The notes beneath the pieces were generated by a model. The model was given only the letters and a program-made list of their open reading frames with translations. It searched no databases and was not told the origin of the DNA. The position numbers were made by a program, and so were the translations under genes. This document shows, one piece after another, positions 45,693-53,672 of a stretch of 64,000 nucleotides of DNA. This DNA comes from Candidatus Poribacteria bacterium (GTDB lineage Bacteria; Poribacteria; WGA-4E; B28-G17). Positions within the stretch are counted from its first letter, which is position 1, and the number at the start of each line of letters is the position of its first letter. Location: assembly GCA_021162805.1 (NCBI GenBank), contig JAGGXZ010000190.1, forward strand, positions 1-64,000, in the 5' to 3' direction.

Positions 45693-46982
45693 CTAGAAAG
45701 CGAGCTTGACGGATAGGACGCGCCAATCTGCCTCCAAATCGCCATATCTCGCCGCGTCAATGTAGAGCCCGCCGAGTTTGAGCGTCAGCCCGCTCGTCAG
45801 ATATCCCTGATTGTTCCCCCACCTCGCGCCGATCGAGAGCGAGCTTCCGGGGAACAGGATCACCTCAGCGCCCAGATGGACGTGATCGCTGAGAGCGTCG
45901 TTTTTGAAATCTCCGAGGGCGTCATCGCCGTTCGGGTTATCATAGCTTGCGCTGAGGGTTAAATCCAACAGCCTGCTCTTCATCTTCAAAAGCTTCATCG
46001 GTTGAATCGACGCGGAGATGACGGTGTTCCGAGGTATATTCCTATCGCCGTCCGGATATCTGATATTGCCCGCTAGGTTTCTGATCGCCATCGCAACGCT
46101 TAATCCATCCATCAGTTCGGATGCCAGTCCGAAGTCCATCGTATACCCGGGGGCGCTCTTGAATGATTCACGGATCAGCTTGACTCGATCCTCCTCCTCG
46201 TAGTTGAAGAACCTCTTCTGGAAATCGTCCTCAGTTCCCGGTATCCCATCCGGCCCATCGGGATTAAGCATATCCTCCACCGTCATGGGATCTCCCATAT
46301 CGGTGAAGACATGGCGGTTGATCTTTCGAAAGCTCATCCCAGCGTACAGCTTTGTCGGCCCGAGGGGCAGGCCGACCGCCCAGGCGAACTGGTAGTTAAG
46401 CTGTGCCGAGAGGTCATAGATGATGTAGTTGTCCAGCATGTCCTTGATCGGATCGCTCCATCTGATGCCCCTTCTCTCTATATACATCGAGAACCTGCCC
46501 TGGGTATATATGGCTCCGGCCAGAGATAAGGTCATTCTACCTATCCGAGTGGGCACCACAAGCGCCAGTCCGGGGGTTTCGCCCAACATTCCAAGCCTCT
46601 CGGTCAACATCTCCTCCAATCTGTCAACGACGTATCTCCTCTGTGATTCTAACGATTTATCCTTAAGGGGATCATCGCTGGCTACTATATCGCGGATGTT
46701 ATCGATCAGATCGTTGGTCTCCTTCAGCTCAGAGGCGAGATCGTATGATATCCGAGCTCTGAAGAGGAGGAATTCAAACTTCGTTTTCTCAGCCCTTGCA
46801 AGCCCTGCCGGGTTGTAATGGAGGGCCGATGTATCGGAAGTTATCGCTTCAAAGGCGTTCCCCATCCCCATCGCCCTAGCATCTCTGTACATCATCAGCG
46901 GAGCATCCTGGCCGAATGATGGGCCAGCAAGGAGGATCGAGAGTAGAAGAGATAGAACTATCAGGACCGTTCCGGTTTTCAT
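45693..46982 (-). CDS. Outer-membrane beta-barrel protein (PorV/TraF-like)
   Basis: A 429-residue exported protein with a signal peptide (1-24, cleaving after SFG). YRDARAMGMGNAFEAIT followed by ALHYNPAGLA is the mark of PorV/TraF/UPF0164-type barrels, and the chain is beta-rich to its last residues (VLSVKLAF). A helical insert lies near residues 80-120. It shares an operon with the lipoprotein gene upstream (three bases apart) and the LysM/M23 peptidase. Its function is not evident beyond an outer-membrane location. Confidence 0.78.
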   Translation of the reverse strand: MKTGTVLIVLSLLLSILLAGPSFGQDAPLMMYRDARAMGMGNAFEAITSDTSALHYNPAGLARAEKTKFEFLLFRARISYDLASELKETNDLIDNIRDIVASDDPLKDKSLESQRRYVVDRLEEMLTERLGMLGETPGLALVVPTRIGRMTLSLAGAIYTQGRFSMYIERRGIRWSDPIKDMLDNYIIYDLSAQLNYQFAWAVGLPLGPTKLYAGMSFRKINRHVFTDMGDPMTVEDMLNPDGPDGIPGTEDDFQKRFFNYEEEDRVKLIRESFKSAPGYTMDFGLASELMDGLSVAMAIRNLAGNIRYPDGDRNIPRNTVISASIQPMKLLKMKSRLLDLTLSASYDNPNGDDALGDFKNDALSDHVHLGAEVILFPGSSLSIGARWGNNQGYLTSGLTLKLGGLYIDAARYGDLEADWRVLSVKLAF

Positions 46983-46985
46983 AGC

Positions 46986-47888
46986 TCACCCCCTCTTCAG
47001 ATCCTCAGGTAAGGTTTCCTTGTTGACGGTGAATCCCCACTTTCTGGCATCCTCCAGCAGCTTATAGGAGAACTGCTCTTCGACGGTCCTCTTGAACTCG
47101 ACGAAGGCATCCTGCAGGGCGGGGGCGATTTTGACGGCGTATCCCAGCGCTTTCTCCAGATGATAGAGGGCATCTCGGCGGAAGATCGTCCGATCCACAT
47201 CTGGTTTTTGAGCGACTATACCTTCTGATGGGTTGGCTTCGATGTAGACCTCCACGCCTGTCAGAAGCACCAGAGCGTCCAAAATCGCCTGTCTCTGATC
47301 CTCGTTGAATTCCTTCAGGTAATCGTAAGGCGTGGCGGTGGGATCGGCATCGAGCTGCTTAAACCTCGCCTCAGCCTGAGGCGAAAGTTCGAACTGGTAG
47401 ATCTCCATGTTCTCGGTCTCCACCTCCTTAGGAAAGCTTATCGTATACATGTTATCTCTGACGATCATCAGCCTTCTAACAGCCTCCAGGACGTAGAGGT
47501 ATGCTATATGCAGATGGAGCATGGCCAGATCGCTTCGTGAGACTTCTCCGCTAACAGATGGTGCCATTCCCGCCGGCGTGGTCACATCGCCGAGCTCGTC
47601 AAGGGCTTCATAGAGGGATGAGACCGACTGTTCGACGGTGCTCTTTTCGAGCTGCGCTATCAATATCGGCTCGGGTAGAATCTCCTTCAGATCCGCCACT
47701 GAGCCCAGCTCATCGAAGGATATCGATATTCCGGCCGACTCCATCATCTGCTCCGCCCTCATAACGGCCTCATCGGCCTTTGGAGTTGAACCGGGGGCGG
47801 TTATCTCCTCCCTTTCCCTAGTAGCACAGCCGAAGAGAGATAGTGAGAGGGTGAAAACGACTAAGGAGATGAACCATCTTCGAGACAT
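46986..47888 (-). CDS. Predicted lipoprotein, helical
   Basis: A 300-residue protein with a lipoprotein signal (hydrophobic core, then LFGC with the lipid Cys at residue 21). The mature chain is mostly helical and acidic, with no recognised domain. GGAGG precedes the ATG. It lies between a peptidase and a barrel gene in one operon, so it is probably their periplasmic partner, anchored at the inner or outer membrane. Family unknown to me. Confidence 0.75.
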   Translation of the reverse strand: MSRRWFISLVVFTLSLSLFGCATREREEITAPGSTPKADEAVMRAEQMMESAGISISFDELGSVADLKEILPEPILIAQLEKSTVEQSVSSLYEALDELGDVTTPAGMAPSVSGEVSRSDLAMLHLHIAYLYVLEAVRRLMIVRDNMYTISFPKEVETENMEIYQFELSPQAEARFKQLDADPTATPYDYLKEFNEDQRQAILDALVLLTGVEVYIEANPSEGIVAQKPDVDRTIFRRDALYHLEKALGYAVKIAPALQDAFVEFKRTVEEQFSYKLLEDARKWGFTVNKETLPEDLKRG

Positions 47889-47932
47889 AGAAAACCTCCG
47901 ATTCCCTTTTATTTTTAGGGGGTAGGAATTCC

Positions 47933-48928
47933 TTATCGATGACGAGAGAGAAACTTCATCGGATTGACCGGTTTCCCGTTACGACGTATTTCGAAGTGCA
48001 AGTGGGTTCCGGTCGTCACGCCCGACCTGCCCACTCTCGCTATAGGTTGGCCCTGCCTGACCCACTGGCCCTTCCGGACCAAAATGGATGAACAATGTGC
48101 ATATCGGGTTTCATATCCATCCCGATGATCTATGACCACGACCTTCCCATATCCTCCGAGCCATCCGGCATATTTCACCCTGCCCGACCTCGCCGCATAA
48201 ACCGTGCTTCCGTATCTAGCAGCGATATCGATGCCCGCGTGAAACATCCTCCTGCGATAGACAGGGTGAATCCTGTAGCCGAATCCGGAGGAGATCCTGC
48301 CATAAGCCGGTTTTATGAAGGTCGGGAGAATGTTACTGGAGGCGGCTATCTCCCGTTGCTTACTATAGGTGAGGTTAGCGCCCGGTATGAAAAGCTCAGC
48401 ACCGGCATGTATCTGGTTCGGATCGGTGATACCGTTGGCACCTACGATCCTCGCAATGCTCACGTCATACATGAGCGATATGTCCTCGAGTGTCTCCCCC
48501 GGCTTCACCTTATGTAACACGCCCCTCTGATTCGGAATGCGGATCCTCTGCCCCGGCTTGAGATAGTTGGCATCTCTCAACCTATTGACGCTCAAAATGG
48601 TATAGAAGTCCAGACCAAATCTCTTGGCTATCTTCCAGATGTTATCACCGTTTTTAACCTTATACTCCTGGAATTTAACCGGGGGATATTTGCGAGCCTC
48701 CCTCTTCTCCTCATCGGTTATGACGTTGAACTCATCCCCGCCGAATATCTCCTCGCCTTTGACCGAGGGAATCTCCTCAAAAAGGACAGAGTCCGCCTGT
48801 CTCAAAGCAAGGGGGGGAGTTTCTGATGATTGAACCGGAGAGCGGTGATTCATAACCGTAAGGATAAAGGCGATGAAGAGAGGTAATATAACGAACATCC
48901 ATAGCCTGAAATTGCGACCTTCACCCAC
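47933..48928 (-). CDS. LysM / M23 peptidoglycan endopeptidase
   Basis: A 331-residue envelope protein with an N-terminal membrane anchor (about 8-25) and two LysM repeats (about 88-132, YKVKNGDNIWKIAKRFG; and about 138-182, HKVKPGETLEDISLMYD). An M23 domain follows with its zinc ligands in HAGIDIA and GTHLHFEI plus the GYETRYAHCS strand. The active site looks intact, so it should cut peptidoglycan cross-bridges during growth or division. The GTG start at 48928 has GGAGGAG six bases upstream, and a good promoter lies at 48996-48968. Confidence 0.93.
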   Translation of the reverse strand: MGEGRNFRLWMFVILPLFIAFILTVMNHRSPVQSSETPPLALRQADSVLFEEIPSVKGEEIFGGDEFNVITDEEKREARKYPPVKFQEYKVKNGDNIWKIAKRFGLDFYTILSVNRLRDANYLKPGQRIRIPNQRGVLHKVKPGETLEDISLMYDVSIARIVGANGITDPNQIHAGAELFIPGANLTYSKQREIAASSNILPTFIKPAYGRISSGFGYRIHPVYRRRMFHAGIDIAARYGSTVYAARSGRVKYAGWLGGYGKVVVIDHRDGYETRYAHCSSILVRKGQWVRQGQPIARVGRSGVTTGTHLHFEIRRNGKPVNPMKFLSRHR

Positions 48929-48967
48929 GAATCTCCTCCTGAAATGCCGACATGTGAAGGTGACTAA

Positions 48968-48996
48968 ATATTAACAGATTTTTAATGAAAGGTCAA
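48968..48996 (-). promoter_or_regulatory. Promoter of the M23 peptidase operon
   Basis: Minus-strand TTGACC (48996-48991), a 17-base spacer and TAATAT (48973-48968), about 40 bases before the GTG start. Confidence 0.55.
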
Positions 48997-49007
48997 TATA
49001 AATTTTC

Positions 49008-49030
49008 CGGCGGGGCGTAAAACCCCGCCG
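49008..49030 (-). terminator. GC-rich hairpin after the GH38 gene
   Basis: CGGCGGGG (49008-49015) pairs with CCCCGCCG (49023-49030) around a 7-base loop, ten bases past the mannosidase stop. On the minus strand it is followed by an AT-rich stretch rather than a clear T-run. Confidence 0.55.
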
Positions 49031-49039
49031 ATACCTCCC

Positions 49040-51877
49040 TTACCCGATCCTAATCGTGGTTATGCCAAAAGATGGAACCTGAATCTTCAAAAGATCTCCC
49101 TCCATCTTCAACGTCTCCTTCCGGATCGGCCTCTCCAGCAGATCGACCTCGACGACCTCGGAGTCGGGCTTGACGAGCGAGGGATCTATCCTGATCTCGG
49201 CCTCAGTGGCTCTGCCTTCAGTCTCGTACAGCCTGATCACAAGCCCATCCCCGTCCTCAGCCTTCTTAAGTCCCGATATGAAGATGTTGGAGGGATGGAC
49301 GGCGATAAATCCTTTCTCCTTCGGCAGATCGCCCTCGTGCACATCGGTCGCCACGATCTCAATGGAGCGGTTGAAATCATATCCGGCTCTGATAGCATAG
49401 GACGGAGTCCAATCCTCTCCGTGCGGCAGGAGAGCGAGTTTTATCTCATGCCGTCCAAGCTCCGGCAGGGGATCGGGATCGTAGCTGCTGCGTATGAGCG
49501 TCAGTGCGAGTTCATTTTCGGTCGCGCTATGGCCGTATTTGTAATCGTTCAGGAGCGTCACACCCACATTGCCTTTGCCGTCCAGCCTCTCGCCCGTCAG
49601 ATCGGCCCACCTCAGCGCCGGTACCTCCTCGCCGTTGGTGGGCCTTTCGATATGGCCGCAGGGAATCTCGAACCTGGCTCTGCCGCTGCGCACCGCTATG
49701 GGGAAGACGATCCTCAACATCGGCACGCCGTAATCGGGTCTGCCTATCTCCAGCCAGTCGATGGCAAGCCTGAGCTCCACCCAGGGGATCCCCGCCTTGA
49801 GCGAGATCTCGGTTGTAAACCGCGACTCATTGTGCTTCCGATGAGCTCGGATGAGGCCCAGATATGGCCCCTTATGAACGACCTCCAACGTGGCGCCATC
49901 GATGAGATCGACCTGTTTGACTATTTGACCTATCTCCCATGCAGTCATGCCGTGTGGCTCTTCAAGCAGCCATCGAAGCAGGCCAAGTTTGCCGCCGTCG
50001 GGGACTAGATCGTATCCCGTTCTCTTATCCACCAGCGAGGAGATCGCCCCCGAGCTCGGGTCCACTTCGACCCTCAGGAACTCGTTTTCGATCACGTTCG
50101 GTTCCTCAACCTTAACAGCTTGCTCGGCTTTAAGGGATGACTCGGAAAGGCCGACGGCATAAACCCTATATCCGACCGGCGGCAGTTTCCTGACCGGGAA
50201 GAGAACGCTCGTGAACCGGTGTCCCCAGTATCCGCCCTGCTCGACCACCTGGCCGGGTATCTCCTCGCCTGAAGGTGAGATGACCTTAACGCGATCGGCG
50301 GGGAGATCTTTATCCCAGACTTTAACCGTCACCAGCTCATCCCTCTCCCACGGATTGGGGTTGAAGACGATGAAAGGATCGATCGGTATCGCGCCGGTCC
50401 CGATGCTCGAGACTTTTCCGAGGGCACTCTCGTTTCCCGCTCCCGCCCCGATGTTATCGCCGAGATCTCCGGCCGATCCATTCATCCCCGTTGTATCCAC
50501 CCGTGATGCCAGTGAACGTAGGGCTCTGGTCTTGATCATACCGGCTCTTGCAAGTATCTCCTGGAAAAGACCCTGTGAGTATTCATATGTGGCATGGACT
50601 CCGGAGCCCGGAAGTATGTCGTGGAACTGATTGAACATGGCGTTTCGCCAGGCCACGGCGAGATCCTCCACGGGATAGGGCATCCCTAAGAGCCGGGAGC
50701 CGATGACGGCAGCCACCTCAGCCTCGAAGAGGCGGTTTTCGCTATATCTGTTGGCCCGTTTGATGTTGCTCTGCGAGGTATAACACCCTCTGAAGACGAA
50801 GTTCAATTCATCGTCCACGACCGTTAGATCTTCAGGAAGCTTAGGCTCTATAACCGAGAAATACTCCTCCGTAGTGCTGAGCTTGATTTTCGGGAAGATC
50901 GGCCAGGAGTTTATCTCAATGACGTTCATCAGATCCCGTCTCGTCGGCCCGCCTCCGTGGTCTCCGACGCCGTAGACGAAGAGGTAGTCTTTCAAACCCG
51001 TCTCTTTTTCGAACTTGAACAGGGCAGAGATTATGTCCCCTCCAGTCGGTCCGCCCATAGGGGTTTTATCGGCCGGGTTCATGTGGCCGATATACCAGAG
51101 CTCTGAATCATCGTAGGCGAGCACCCTAGATCCGTCCGGGCCCCGCCACCAGAACAGCTTATGACCCTTCCCGCCGCGGCAGAAGTAATACCTCTTCACT
51201 CCGGCCCTTGCCAGAAAGGAGGGCATCGTGTGAGGATGGCCGAAGAGATCCGGCTCCCAGTCGATCTTAATGGCGTCAACCGGCACTCCGAACTCCTGAC
51301 TTATGAACCTTTTAGTGTAAAGCAGATGTCTGCAGATCATCTCGCCAGAGCTGAGGTTTTCATCTCCCTCCACCCAGGTGCTGGCTGTGATCTCCCATCT
51401 TCCCTCTTTAAAACGCTCCTTAACCCTCTCATAGAGCTCGGGCAGATACTCCTTCAACGCCATGTAGGTGGAAGCCTGGCTTTGAGAGAATCGAAATTCG
51501 GGGAATTCATCCATGAGCCTGTCCACCGTGGAGAAAGTGTCGTTTATGACGCTGACCGTCTCCGGCCAAGGCCACATCCAGTTCATGTCTATATGAGCGT
51601 GCCCGACGCAGTAGATCGTGTATTCTTTCGCCACCTTCCCGATCGGTTTGAGTATTTTTTCGGCCTCTTCGACGGCGGACTTTAGGTCCGATTCCCCTTC
51701 CTTAAGCTTCGACTCCACATGTTGAACGGCCTTCTCTATAAGCCGCTGCCACTCCTCCTTTTTTTCGGGCCTGGCCTCACATAACCCCAAGGAGAATCGG
51801 ATCTCGTGATAGAACCTGTCGATGTATCTCCTCTCCCCTTTGACCGAAGATCTTATCGATTCAAGCCGTTCCTCCAT
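49040..51877 (-). CDS. GH38 alpha-mannosidase
   Basis: A 945-residue glycosidase. The GH38 catalytic barrel shows CVGHAHIDMNWMWPWPET (zinc-binding HxHxD) near residues 90-107 and KIDWEPDLFGHPHTMPSFL with the nucleophile Asp further on; FVYGVGDHGGGPTRRD follows. A middle three-helix domain and large C-terminal beta domains complete the family layout. It removes alpha-linked mannose from glycans. No signal peptide is visible from the chosen ATG, so it acts in the cytoplasm. The start at 51877 has AGGAGAG upstream and a promoter 36 bases further; in-frame codons up to 52015 lie before that promoter. Confidence 0.94.
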   Translation of the reverse strand: MEERLESIRSSVKGERRYIDRFYHEIRFSLGLCEARPEKKEEWQRLIEKAVQHVESKLKEGESDLKSAVEEAEKILKPIGKVAKEYTIYCVGHAHIDMNWMWPWPETVSVINDTFSTVDRLMDEFPEFRFSQSQASTYMALKEYLPELYERVKERFKEGRWEITASTWVEGDENLSSGEMICRHLLYTKRFISQEFGVPVDAIKIDWEPDLFGHPHTMPSFLARAGVKRYYFCRGGKGHKLFWWRGPDGSRVLAYDDSELWYIGHMNPADKTPMGGPTGGDIISALFKFEKETGLKDYLFVYGVGDHGGGPTRRDLMNVIEINSWPIFPKIKLSTTEEYFSVIEPKLPEDLTVVDDELNFVFRGCYTSQSNIKRANRYSENRLFEAEVAAVIGSRLLGMPYPVEDLAVAWRNAMFNQFHDILPGSGVHATYEYSQGLFQEILARAGMIKTRALRSLASRVDTTGMNGSAGDLGDNIGAGAGNESALGKVSSIGTGAIPIDPFIVFNPNPWERDELVTVKVWDKDLPADRVKVISPSGEEIPGQVVEQGGYWGHRFTSVLFPVRKLPPVGYRVYAVGLSESSLKAEQAVKVEEPNVIENEFLRVEVDPSSGAISSLVDKRTGYDLVPDGGKLGLLRWLLEEPHGMTAWEIGQIVKQVDLIDGATLEVVHKGPYLGLIRAHRKHNESRFTTEISLKAGIPWVELRLAIDWLEIGRPDYGVPMLRIVFPIAVRSGRARFEIPCGHIERPTNGEEVPALRWADLTGERLDGKGNVGVTLLNDYKYGHSATENELALTLIRSSYDPDPLPELGRHEIKLALLPHGEDWTPSYAIRAGYDFNRSIEIVATDVHEGDLPKEKGFIAVHPSNIFISGLKKAEDGDGLVIRLYETEGRATEAEIRIDPSLVKPDSEVVEVDLLERPIRKETLKMEGDLLKIQVPSFGITTIRIG

Positions 51878-51919
51878 TCTTCTCTCCTGACGATGATGGA
51901 TTTCTGAAGATCGATCTTG

Positions 51920-51948
51920 ATTATAACCTATACGGCGGAAGGGGTCAA
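51920..51948 (-). promoter_or_regulatory. Near-consensus promoter of the GH38 gene
   Basis: Minus-strand TTGACC (51948-51943), a 17-base spacer and a perfect TATAAT (51925-51920). It fixes the mannosidase start at 51877. Confidence 0.72.
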
Positions 51949-52033
51949 ATCTATTTGCTCGTATTGTGCCGATCATATCACCGTCAGGCGTGGGGATCTC
52001 GAGGCTGCTACCCACCGTAACTGGTATTACTTA

Positions 52034-52062
52034 TTGACTTTTCCCCCAGGTTCTGATAGGAT
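52034..52062 (+). promoter_or_regulatory. Promoter of the DUF3604 gene
   Basis: TTGACT (52034-52039), a 17-base spacer with a C-tract, and TAGGAT (52057-52062), 38 bases before the ATG. It shares its TAGGAT -10 with the promoter at 53600-53628. Confidence 0.5.
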
Positions 52063-52099
52063 TAGATGAGGAATTCCGCTTTTTCGAGGGGAGAAAGCG

Positions 52100-53542
52100 A
52101 TGTTAAACATATTTGCTGTGGCGCCCTCAACGGTCAAAGTAGGGGAGAGGTTCTCCATTGGGGTTAAGATCTGCACGCATCCTTATTTTGTCGGCGCTTC
52201 CTGCTATATGCACTCCCATCCGGTGAAAAGCCCGTTTAATTCGTCCCCACGCGGAATCATTTACATGGATAACGTTCCACCTGAGTGGCAAGGGACAATC
52301 GAAATCCGCGGAGGGGAGGATTATAACGGGCCTGAACGATTTGTGTTTGATGGTAAGACAAGCCCTTTCCCGGGGGACAGAAGACCAATCGCACGGATAG
52401 AAGGTTTGAGCTTCTCAAGGCCGGGCACTAAATTCATTGAGATCATCGAAACCGGAAGTGGAAATACGTTCGTGAGCAATCCCATCAGAGTCTCGCCCGG
52501 AGAGCCCGAGGAACGGCTTTTTTGGGCGGATCTTCACTGCCAGACGTTTTTTAGCGATGGATTACGCTGCCCTGAGGAACTTTATCGCTTCGCCCGAGAC
52601 GAAGCTTTCCTCGATGTATTTGCCCTTTCCGATCACTCCGAAGCCCTCACCGACAGGCAATGGGACTACTTCACGGCCGTTACAAATGATTTTAACTGCC
52701 CGGGGCGGTTTGTCACCTTGGTGGGGCAGGAGTGGACCAGCGGGAAATGGGGTCACAGGAACGCCTACTTCCCCGGAGATTACGGTCCCATCTGGAGATG
52801 CCTAGATCCTAAGTTCAGCGATTTGGAAGATCTCTACGCCGCGGCGAGGGAATATGGAGCTTTGTTGATTCCCCATCACTCAGCGAATGAAGAGATGGGC
52901 ATTAACTGGGACAACGGACATGATCCGGAGGTAGAACGGCTTGTAGAAATTTATTCCATCTGGGGCAATAGTGAACGCCCCGCCAGAGAGGGAAATCCCA
53001 GACCTATACGTGTCAACGGCGGCGAGAGAGATGGACGACACGTCGTCGATGCTCTCAGGCGAGGTTATCGATTCGGAATTGTAGGCGGGGGAGATATTCA
53101 CGATGGAAGACCTGGCGATGAACTGCATACCCTACAACGGAGACCTGAAAGCTACCGCAGGCTCTGGCGTCAGGGAATAACGGGCATCTGGGCGAGAAAA
53201 CTGACACGAGAAGCGATCTTCGAGGCACTGTGGAACCGCCGTGTCTTCGCCACCACGAATGTGAGGATATTCCTTAAATTCAGCGCCGATGGATCGCCGA
53301 TGGGTTCAGAGGTGAAAGCGAACAATGAGGTTCATTTTCTCCTGGAGATCGCAAGCGAGGTGCCAATCGCGCGTATCGACCTGGTGAAAAACGGCGATGA
53401 TCTCCACACCGAGTATCCGAATGTCAGAGAGTTAGTCCGTGATTTCAGCGATGATCCCGAAGATGGAGATTGGTATTATGTGAGGGTGACTCGCATAGAT
53501 GGTGAGATGGCTTGGTCAAGCCCCATCTGGATCAAGAGATAA
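52100..53542 (+). CDS. DUF3604 / PHP-like metal-dependent hydrolase
   Basis: A 480-residue protein. An N-terminal beta domain (about 1-140) precedes a PHP-type barrel: WADLHCQTFFSDG (HxH-type start near residue 148), ALSDHSEALTDRQWDYF, LIPHHSANEEMGINWDN and GGDIHDGRPGDE offer the metal ligands. This is the DUF3604 family, abundant in bacteria that degrade complex polymers, with unsettled substrates. No signal peptide is seen. GGGGAGAAAGCG precedes the ATG. It lies divergent to the mannosidase and next to another glycan-type gene. Confidence 0.88.
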   Translation: MLNIFAVAPSTVKVGERFSIGVKICTHPYFVGASCYMHSHPVKSPFNSSPRGIIYMDNVPPEWQGTIEIRGGEDYNGPERFVFDGKTSPFPGDRRPIARIEGLSFSRPGTKFIEIIETGSGNTFVSNPIRVSPGEPEERLFWADLHCQTFFSDGLRCPEELYRFARDEAFLDVFALSDHSEALTDRQWDYFTAVTNDFNCPGRFVTLVGQEWTSGKWGHRNAYFPGDYGPIWRCLDPKFSDLEDLYAAAREYGALLIPHHSANEEMGINWDNGHDPEVERLVEIYSIWGNSERPAREGNPRPIRVNGGERDGRHVVDALRRGYRFGIVGGGDIHDGRPGDELHTLQRRPESYRRLWRQGITGIWARKLTREAIFEALWNRRVFATTNVRIFLKFSADGSPMGSEVKANNEVHFLLEIASEVPIARIDLVKNGDDLHTEYPNVRELVRDFSDDPEDGDWYYVRVTRIDGEMAWSSPIWIKR

Positions 53543-53599
53543 CCTGCCGCTCTTCCGGCGTATCGCGAATATATCAACCGCCGCAATTGATTTAAGAAA

Positions 53600-53628
53600 T
53601 TGAAATCCCCCCTTTTTTGCGATAGGAT
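53600..53628 (+). promoter_or_regulatory. Promoter of the serine hydrolase-glycosidase gene
   Basis: TTGAAA (53600-53605), a 17-base spacer containing CCCCCC and TTTTTT, and TAGGAT (53623-53628), 44 bases before the ATG. Confidence 0.45.
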
Positions 53629-53672
53629 TTCCCTCCGAGAAAGCTCAGTAGATTCTCAAACGGAGGACAAGC

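Noticed and set aside
51878-52015. A 46-codon N-terminal extension of the GH38 gene
   Set aside because: It crosses the near-consensus promoter at 51948-51920 and the better ribosome site stands before 51877.
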